Made by a program: the position numbers and the translations under genes
Source: a bacterium
GTDB lineage: Bacteria > Patescibacteria > Paceibacteria > UBA9973 > SBAW01
Reading direction: 5' to 3'
Length of the DNA: 5,072 nt
Assembly (NCBI GenBank): GCA_021825025.1
Contig: JAKAIP010000065.1
Coordinates: 1 to 5,072, forward strand
Shown: piece by piece, positions 1 through 3,771 of the stretch
How positions within the stretch are numbered: position 1 is the first letter of the stretch
Layout of the letters: each line of letters opens with the position of its first letter
Notes under the pieces: generated by a model
Seen by the model: the letters and a program-made list of their open reading frames with translations, nothing else
Told to the model about the DNA's origin: nothing
Databases searched by the model: none

Positions 1-47
1 CCTCCCGGCAGGTCGGAAAAATATGCTCCGCCGAGTTTGATTCTCAT

Positions 48-69
48 GCAGGCAAAGCAGTTTGCCTGC
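48..69. repeat. Small perfect hairpin, 9-bp arms
   Basis: The arm GCAGGCAAA (48-56) is followed by a GCAG loop and its exact reverse complement TTTGCCTGC (61-69). It lies just left of a much larger hairpin at 77-126. There is no T-run, so it is not a convincing terminator alone. It might be a repetitive extragenic palindrome or a protein-binding site; function unknown. Confidence 0.5.
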
Positions 70-76
70 TCCCATC

Positions 77-126
77 TCCACCAGAAAAAGTTAAAGCCCC
101 TTTCGGGGCTAAACTTTTTCGGTGGA
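77..126. terminator. Long hairpin, terminator-like in both directions
   Basis: The arms 77-100 and 105-126 pair over about 21 bp. The segments are TCCACC/GGTGGA, GAAAAA/TTTTTC, GTT/AAC and AGCCCC/GGGGCT, closed by a TTTC loop and broken only by a one-base bulge (83) and a small internal loop (93-94 against 111). The GC core with A5 on one side and T5 on the other suits an intrinsic terminator acting in either direction, although the T-run is a few bases away from the GC core. The paired region extends well beyond what a terminator needs, so an extragenic palindrome or the folded end of a mobile element is also possible. It separates whatever lies to the left from the operon starting at 288. 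Confidence 0.5.
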
Positions 127-244
127 CACCCTGTCGGAGATTTGGAATCAGCTGGAAAGCTACATTCTGCAGTCTTACGAACGGATCCGCAGCCTGAAAG
201 GAGTGGATTTTATCGAGCAGCTACAACCGGTTAGGGGCACATAG
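113..244 (+). pseudogene. Orphan 3' end of an unrecognised gene
   Basis: The frame opens after a TAA at 110-112 inside the hairpin and runs 43 codons to TAG (242-244). A GTG at 122 could start a 40-residue product, but no Shine-Dalgarno sequence precedes it because the hairpin sits there. The translation (DTLSEIWNQLESYILQSYER and on to a basic ...QPVRGT end) looks like real protein: amphipathic helix, repeated CTG, CGC and GAG codons, no low complexity. I do not recognise the family. The likeliest reading is the C-terminal remnant of a gene cut off on the left by whatever brought in the hairpin. An independent 40-residue protein is less likely without a ribosome site. Frame 1 is also open from the left edge to 234, but it reads through the hairpin and looks less protein-like. 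Confidence 0.35.
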
Positions 245-287
245 GGTGAATTGAACACCACGGGTACAGACGTGGAGGCACATCCGC

Positions 288-377
288 ATGCTACCCATCG
301 ACGCCGCACAGGTATCGATCAATTACGCGAAGGCATTGATTCTTAGTGAGGAAAGTAGGATAGTTAGATGGCCATGA
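288..377 (+). CDS. 29-residue leader or small protein coupled to the ParB-like gene
   Basis: ATG at 288 is preceded by GGAGG (274-278) with a 9-base gap, the best ribosome-binding site in the left part of the window. The frame runs MLPIDAAQVSINYAK... to TGA at 375-377. That TGA overlaps an ATG at 374 in the ATGA arrangement that also joins the next two genes, so ribosomes finishing here could restart on the ParB-like gene. The predicted peptide has a moderately hydrophobic middle and a charged EESR-containing end, with no signal peptide or known motif. It could be a leader peptide controlling the operon, a genuine small subunit, or a chance frame. The Shine-Dalgarno site and overlap are seen directly; translation is inferred. 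Confidence 0.4.
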   Translation: MLPIDAAQVSINYAKALILSEESRIVRWP

Positions 378-1687
378 ATAAGGAAATACCGATCGAAAAA
401 CTTGTTGTCAATAAAGACAACTATCGCTTCGATCCTGTCGATAAACCGAGTGAAGCCATTGACCTCATGCTCGAAGAAAAGGGTGAGGAGGTCTTCAGTC
501 TCGCTAAGCATATCCACGAGCACGGCCTCGATAAGGCGAAATCTTCCCGCGTACTCGAACTGAAAAAGGGTCTATTCTTGGTGTTAGACGGCAATCGCCG
601 AGTCACGGCTATCAAATGTCTCAATGACCCCACTCTGGTAAAAGACACGCCTCTTCGTAATCGCTTCGTCAATCTGCTAAAGACTCCCGGGCAGATACCT
701 GACAAGGTCAATTGTCACGTGTACACGACTGAAGAGGAGGCTGCTGAGTGGATCAAACTCGACCATACTGGCAAGAACTCGGGCATCGGACAGGATGGGT
801 GGGAAGTGGCAGCAAAAGACCGTTTTGACTATCGCTTCGGAGGCAAAACATCCCCTGCTATGCAGGCAGTCAACCTGCTCGAGCAGGAAACGAAAAAGAA
901 AATAGATACAAAGGCGTTGAAAATATCAACAGTAAATCGCATACTCTCGAACCCGGAGTCGCGCTCATATCTCGGCATCGATGTGAAAGGCGGTCAGGTC
1001 GTCCTCACTGCAAGCAAAAAAGAAGCGCTCGAACGTCTTGATAAGCTGTTCGACAAGATCATCATCGACAACGTGGCAGTGAAGGAGGTCTATCACACCA
1101 TCGACTCGGCAAACTTCATGCGCAGCCTTTTTGGCGACAAACCGAAGAAGCTCAGTACCGTGATACCTGTCTCGCCAAAAGGACATACCCGCCCCGCGCA
1201 GAAACCGCAGAGCCTGCCGAAGTCGGCCGCCCGGACAACTCTCATCCCTTCGAGTTGTGTTATGCGCATACATGAGACACGCATCAACAACATCTATCAT
1301 GAGTTGCGTGACGTAACCCTTACGAATGCCACGAATGCCATCGCGGTACTTTTTCGAGTATTCCTTGAAACAAGTCTGGATTGCTATGCGACGAAGAACG
1401 GGATCTCATTTAACTCAAAGACTAAGCTCGCCGGTAAGGTTTCTAAAGTGGCCGACTCGCTCGAAAAGAAAAAAGTTGCGACGGCCGCTCAGCTTAAAAA
1501 CATTCGCAAAGTCGCAACGAACGGCAATACCGTCTTGGCAATCGAGAACTTTCACGAGTATGTCCATTCAGGTACTGCGCAGCCAACCCCCGTCGATTTG
1601 ATTTACAAGTGGGACAACCTGCAGGAATTTTTCGAGGTATTATGGGGAGACGTCGCGACCAAGTACGCGAAGAAAAAGAAGCCATGA
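368..1687 (+). CDS. ParB/Srx-fold (DGNRR) protein with HEPN-like C-terminal region
   Basis: This is a 439-residue cytoplasmic protein. The N-terminal part (about 6-130) resembles the ParB/Srx nuclease-like fold: a IEKLVVNKDNYRF opening (residues 9-21), a helical region with SLAKHI (44-49), and LVLDGNRRVTAIK (71-83), the DGxRR signature of this superfamily. HTGKNSGIGQDGW (133-145) follows, then a helical middle. A basic, proline-containing linker lies near 255-295. The C-terminal part (about 300-425) is helical, with RINNIYHELRD (305-315), a FRVFLET segment (329-335), ENFHEYVHS (393-401) and WDNLQEFFEVLW (415-426), which recalls HEPN-like or DUF4145-like domains. ParB/Srx-fold relatives bind nucleotides or cut DNA; the activity here is not shown. 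It is not a chromosome-partition ParB: no ParA is present and the later domains differ. ATG 368 has AGGA (357-360) at 7 bases; ATG 374 instead overlaps the upstream stop, so the true start may be two codons later. Its stop overlaps the methylase start. Confidence 0.8.
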   Translation: MAMNKEIPIEKLVVNKDNYRFDPVDKPSEAIDLMLEEKGEEVFSLAKHIHEHGLDKAKSSRVLELKKGLFLVLDGNRRVTAIKCLNDPTLVKDTPLRNRFVNLLKTPGQIPDKVNCHVYTTEEEAAEWIKLDHTGKNSGIGQDGWEVAAKDRFDYRFGGKTSPAMQAVNLLEQETKKKIDTKALKISTVNRILSNPESRSYLGIDVKGGQVVLTASKKEALERLDKLFDKIIIDNVAVKEVYHTIDSANFMRSLFGDKPKKLSTVIPVSPKGHTRPAQKPQSLPKSAARTTLIPSSCVMRIHETRINNIYHELRDVTLTNATNAIAVLFRVFLETSLDCYATKNGISFNSKTKLAGKVSKVADSLEKKKVATAAQLKNIRKVATNGNTVLAIENFHEYVHSGTAQPTPVDLIYKWDNLQEFFEVLWGDVATKYAKKKKP

Positions 1688-2445
1688 GATTCTACTCACC
1701 CCTGCGCTATCCTGGCGGTAAGGGCAAGCTCGCGAGGTTTGTCGGCCGCATTTGTGAGGATAATGGTGTATCGGGACATTACGTCGAACCGTACGCAGGA
1801 GGTGCGGCTGTAGCGCTGTATCTGCTCATGGAGGGTAAGGTGGGGAAAATAACGATTAACGATAGCGATCGCGCCATCTACGCATTTTGGCACTCCGTTC
1901 TGCATGATTCGAGGCGACTGTGCGGGCTAATAAGAAGAAAGGAGGTCAGCGTTGCGACCTGGCGCGAGCAGAAAGAAGTCCAGGTTCGCAAAGAGACGGC
2001 CGATTTGCTCGAGCTCGGGTTCTCGACACTCTTCCTAAACCGCACAAATGTCTCTGGCATTCTAGACGGCGGTCCAATCGGTGGCCTTGAACAGGGCGGG
2101 TCTTACAAAATAGATTGCCGCTTCAACAAAGAAGCGCTCATTGCGCGGATTAAAGCTATCGCAGAAAGGAAAGACGACATACGATTATTTAATCTGGACG
2201 CGCTCGATCTAATTAAGAAGATTGAACAAGAGCGCGCTGCTTCCTCGACTATCTTTTACTTCGATCCTCCTTATTATCTCAAGGGAGAATCTCTCTACAT
2301 GAGCCACTATGGTCCAGAGGACCACAAGCATGTCAGCGAAGCAATAAAAAAAATAAAAGGTATCCGCTGGATCGTTTCATACGACAATGTCTCCGCCATC
2401 AAAGCTATGTACAGTGGTTATAAAAAAAGGGAGTACAAACTGTAG
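1684..2445 (+). CDS. D12-class DNA adenine methylase (Dam-like), cut short by in-frame TAG
   Basis: This family transfers a methyl group from S-adenosylmethionine to adenine N6 in DNA. Visible features in the 253 residues are PLRYPGGKGKLA (6-17, the N-terminal family signature), EPYAGGAAVAL (35-45, AdoMet-binding motif I), FLNRTNVSGIL (117-127, conserved in D12 enzymes) and FDPPYYLKG (193-201) with the catalytic DPPY. This motif order is that of alpha-class (Dam/DpnM type) enzymes; the target site cannot be read from sequence, and no restriction endonuclease is visible nearby. ATG 1684 overlaps the ParB-like stop by ATGA, so the two are translationally coupled; an in-frame ATG at 1609 lies deep in the preceding gene and is unlikely. 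TAG at codon 254 removes a 30-residue tail that is still encoded just downstream, so the product may be weak or inactive unless the stop is suppressed. AdoMet and DPPY motifs are intact. Confidence 0.87.
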   Translation: MRFYSPLRYPGGKGKLARFVGRICEDNGVSGHYVEPYAGGAAVALYLLMEGKVGKITINDSDRAIYAFWHSVLHDSRRLCGLIRRKEVSVATWREQKEVQVRKETADLLELGFSTLFLNRTNVSGILDGGPIGGLEQGGSYKIDCRFNKEALIARIKAIAERKDDIRLFNLDALDLIKKIEQERAASSTIFYFDPPYYLKGESLYMSHYGPEDHKHVSEAIKKIKGIRWIVSYDNVSAIKAMYSGYKKREYKL

Positions 2446-2538
2446 CATACGGCTCATACCGCAAAAAGGGGCAGAGAAGTCCTTTTCTTTAGCCACGGTC
2501 TTGTCATTCCTAGAATTGCTGATCCGGTAAAAGCCTAA
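2446..2538 (+). pseudogene. Orphaned C-terminal tail of the adenine methylase
   Basis: Directly after the TAG and in the same frame, 30 codons read HTAHTAKRGREVLFFSHGLV... and end at TAA (2536-2538). A basic 'arg/lys-Gly-x-Glu-Val-hydrophobic-Phe-Phe' segment following the last strand is what D12 methylases normally have at their C-terminus, so this is the missing tail rather than chance. Reading through gives 284 residues, an ordinary family length. No start codon or ribosome site serves the tail separately. Only one nonsense change is visible, with no frameshift. Confidence 0.75.
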
Positions 2539-2694
2539 TCTAGATCACTTCCATAGCTTCCATTATCTTTAACATCTTTAATTTTGAACTCGCGGAATAC
2601 GGCAAGATTAAAGCACTTCCTCCGGTTTAAGAGGCAGATGAGCAGGTGAAAATGGAAGTCCGCTTTTTGTGCAGAAATACTGCAACGGCATACA
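2539..2694. other. AT-rich convergent intergenic stretch
   Basis: This lies between the rightward methylase and the leftward membrane gene. I see no strong intrinsic terminator. ATCTTTAA is repeated with 9-base spacing at 2565-2572 and 2574-2581, and ACTTCC (2615-2620) can pair weakly with GGAAGT (2654-2659). An 18-codon ATG frame starts at 2652 behind an AGG, but it runs into the end of the opposing gene and is not called. Confidence 0.4.
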
Positions 2695-2994
2695 TTACCG
2701 AAGCATAAAAAAGAGCAAAGTTAGGGCAAGAAGGAGTCCAATTGTGCCTCCGGTCTTCCACGACCAATCAAGAAATCCAAGTGCAAGCGAACCGAGAAAG
2801 GCCAGCACAGCAAGGCTCAAGAGAATGGGCAATACTCCTGGCAGGAGAAGGAGATAAACACCGAAAAAGTAGACCGATAACAGGACTCCAAGGATTAGGG
2901 CAGATGCAATCACAGCCAGGATCTTCATCCAAAAGCTCGGTGATTGCTTCGCCTCAGAATGAGCGACTGGCGCTCCTTCAGCGGGCTGATGCAT
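2695..2994 (-). CDS. Small multi-pass inner-membrane protein, function unknown
   Basis: With the ATG at 2994 the product has 99 residues. It has a polar N-terminal stretch (1-20), then a strongly hydrophobic segment about 24-51 (KILAVIASALILGVLLSVYF and on), a second about 52-75 (VLPILLSLAVLAFLGSLALG), a short polar WSWKTGG turn (78-83) and a final segment about 84-98 ending MLR. This suggests three membrane spans. No enzymatic motif is visible and I do not recognise the family. An in-frame ATG at 3051 would add 19 residues, rich in Arg and Ala, encoded by the inverted-repeat region; a Met at residue 23 is a shorter option. None has a clear Shine-Dalgarno site, so the start is uncertain. It converges on the methylase and is divergent from the recombinase operon. 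Small membrane proteins are common in mobile elements as toxins, immunity or entry-exclusion factors, but nothing here selects one of these. Confidence 0.5.
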   Translation of the reverse strand: MHQPAEGAPVAHSEAKQSPSFWMKILAVIASALILGVLLSVYFFGVYLLLLPGVLPILLSLAVLAFLGSLALGFLDWSWKTGGTIGLLLALTLLFFMLR

Positions 2995-2997
2995 ATG

Positions 2998-3134
2998 CGC
3001 TCTAGCGGGTTTTGCGCGACAAGGAGCCCTTCCCAGTAAGCTCCTGGCCATCGCGACCCCCGAAGGGGCCAGGACCCTTTCGGACCCTACCCGCTAGAGC
3101 GACTCTGACCAGGAGTTTACTGGCCTCTAGCGGG
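2998..3134. repeat. Nested inverted-repeat system with alternative pairings
   Basis: Repeat A occurs three times: CTCTAGCGGG at 3000-3009, its reverse complement at 3090-3099, and the direct copy again at 3125-3134. The first two pair over 13 bases (2998-3010 with 3089-3101). Repeat B, CCAGTAAGCTCCTGG (3033-3047), recurs inverted at 3109-3123 with one mismatch. The middle A copy can therefore pair with the left or the right copy, but not both. The left pairing encloses B1 and the right one encloses B2. Within the left loop, CCTGGCC (3043-3049) pairs with GGCCAGG (3067-3073) and CCCC-GAA-GGGG forms at 3058-3068. GCGAC also recurs at 3016, 3053 and 3099. The block covers the 5' side of the leftward membrane gene. 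Operator array, recombination site or structured leader are all possible. Confidence 0.7.
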
Positions 3135-3161
3135 ATTTCCTTAACAGCCATGCCGGAGCGC

Positions 3162-3193
3162 AAACTTCGGTTTAGGCCGCCGCCCTTTCGGGC
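3162..3193. repeat. Two short stable hairpins (TTCG and TTTC loops)
   Basis: AAAC-TTCG-GTTT (3162-3173) is a stem capped by the stable UUCG tetraloop if transcribed rightward. GCCC-TTTC-GGGC (3182-3193) follows 8 bases later. Neither has a T-run, so termination is weak at best. They may form part of a structured transcript or simply be GC-rich extragenic palindromes. Confidence 0.4.
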
Positions 3194-3236
3194 TTATTCG
3201 GTTGTACACATCAAGGTTAGCATAGGAGGACGGAGA

Positions 3237-3284
3237 GTGATAACATTGACACTGGAACAATCGAATAGCCCGTATCGACACTAA
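3237..3284 (+). CDS. Possible 15-residue peptide from GTG with strong Shine-Dalgarno
   Basis: AGGAGG at 3224-3229 is the strongest ribosome-binding consensus in the window and sits 7 bases before GTG 3237. The frame reads ITLTLEQSNSPYRH after the start and ends at TAA (3282-3284). It could be a leader peptide ahead of the hairpins at 3427-3560, or the severed 5' end of a gene disrupted when the element inserted. No family is recognisable in so short a frame, and chance cannot be excluded. Confidence 0.25.
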   Translation: MITLTLEQSNSPYRH

Positions 3285-3426
3285 AAATTGAGAAAACCGG
3301 ATGAGTCTTGTGCTCGGCCACCAGTAGCAATGCTGGACAGTCGCCCGAAAGGGGCCGCTTCAAGATAGAGGTTTACCGGTTCGCCACTGTCAGTCGTCGA
3401 TAGCCCCGCTCGCGGGACAGAGTGTG
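3285..3426. other. Spacer with small hairpins and CAGTCGC/T motifs
   Basis: There is no gene here. CCC-GAAA-GGG (3344-3353) and CCCG-CTCG-CGGG (3405-3416) form short stems. CAGTCGC (3338-3344) and CAGTCGT (3391-3397) are early members of a motif that recurs at 3494-3500 and, inverted, at 3529-3535. AACCGG (3295-3300) and CCGGTT (3376-3381) are complementary at longer range. No convincing sigma70 promoter is seen: TTGACA at 3246 lacks a matching -10 at proper spacing. Confidence 0.4.
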
Positions 3427-3484
3427 AAGCCTCCGGATCGTTTGCAAAGCCATAGCGGCTTTGTGCGCGATCCAGAGGCTTTTC
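3427..3484 (+). terminator. 20-bp-stem hairpin followed by T-run
   Basis: AAGCCTC (3427-3433) pairs with GAGGCTT (3475-3481), GGATCG (3435-3440) with CGATCC (3468-3473), and CAAAGCC (3445-3451) with GGCTTTG (3457-3463). There is a single mismatch, one internal loop and a 5-base apical loop. The 3' side ends in TTTT (3480-3483), so it could terminate rightward transcription before the recombinase genes. The stem is longer than usual for a terminator, so a recombinase or regulator binding structure is an alternative. Confidence 0.5.
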
Positions 3485-3500
3485 GCGTTTCTACAGTCGC

Positions 3501-3560
3501 ATGCCCATCTTCTGTTGGGTAGGTCGCTGCGACTGCACCTATCCAACAGAAGGCGGGCAT
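3501..3560 (+). promoter_or_regulatory. 24-nt-arm hairpin covering the ribosome site of the small ORF
   Basis: The arm 3501-3524 (ATGCCC..CTTCTGTTGG.TAGGT) is complementary to 3537-3560 at 21 of 24 positions, around a 12-base loop holding the palindrome core GTCGCTGCGAC (3523-3533). The right arm contains AGAAGG (about 3548-3553), the only Shine-Dalgarno candidate for the ATG at 3562, which starts 2 bases after the arm ends. In RNA the fold would hide the ribosome site; in DNA it is a large inverted repeat next to a recombinase gene. The pairing is seen directly; either role is inferred. Confidence 0.65.
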
Positions 3561-3561
3561 C

Positions 3562-3771
3562 ATGCTCACGATTGAAGAATGCAAATCACACCTCGGTTCA
3601 ACAAGCCTCTCGGACGCTGAAATAGCACGCGTTAGAGAGCTGCTTTACGTATTGGTGGAAAACACGCTGGACTATATGACCGATACCGGTACGTTTGTGT
3701 GTTGCCAGCCCTTGGCGCAGGTATGCGGAAGGTCACGGACGACAGACGCGGAACAGAGATCAGAGCGCTGA
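3562..3771 (+). CDS. Small conserved-type ORF preceding the serine recombinase
   Basis: This is a 69-residue cytoplasmic protein starting MLTIEECKSHLG, then SLSDAEIARVRELLYVLVENTLDYM (helical, about 15-39), then a less ordered C-terminal tail with two adjacent cysteines. Small proteins beginning MLTIEEC(K/R)..LG with an 'LSDEEI..IRD.LY.L' helix are, as I recall, often found just upstream of site-specific recombinases; function unknown, possibly a regulator or directionality factor (inference). The tail after about residue 40 lacks an obvious pattern and overlaps the recombinase start, so it may have drifted. AGAAGG in the hairpin arm gives the ribosome site 8 bases before ATG 3562. The last 49 bases overlap the recombinase in another frame, consistent with coupled translation. 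Confidence 0.6.
   Translation: MLTIEECKSHLGSTSLSDAEIARVRELLYVLVENTLDYMTDTGTFVCCQPLAQVCGRSRTTDAEQRSER

Noticed and set aside
1..47. Leftward frame starting at ATG 45-47 (MRIKLGGAYFSDLPG) open to the left edge
   Set aside because: Only 15 codons are visible with no well-spaced ribosome site, which is too little to call a gene start.
1..234. Rightward frame 1 open from the left edge
   Set aside because: It reads straight through the large hairpin, has unconvincing composition and overlaps the more protein-like frame ending at 244.
1609..1683. Upstream in-frame ATG that would lengthen the methylase by 25 residues
   Set aside because: It lies within the conserved end of the ParB-like gene, and D12 enzymes begin close to the PLRYPGGK signature, which the ATG at 1684 matches.
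368..1687. Chromosome or plasmid partition ParB
   Set aside because: There is no ParA neighbour or parS-like site, and the middle and C-terminal regions do not resemble the partition-protein layout.
2652..2708. 18-codon rightward ATG frame after an AGG
   Set aside because: It runs into the 3' end of the opposing membrane gene and has nothing recognisable; it looks like chance.
3246..3277. sigma70 promoter from TTGACA at 3246
   Set aside because: No TATAAT-like hexamer occurs 16-18 bases downstream.
3012..3284. 90-codon rightward frame across the repeat block
   Set aside because: It is encoded by palindromic, hairpin-forming DNA; only its last 15 codons have a plausible ribosome site.
2995..3560. 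CRISPR array, integron attC array or diversity-generating repeat
   Set aside because: The repeats are inverted, few and irregularly spaced, with no cas, integron integrase or reverse transcriptase gene in the window.
3390..3584. 64-codon leftward frame over the two tandem hairpins
   Set aside because: It is composed of the hairpin arms and has no domain signal or ribosome site.
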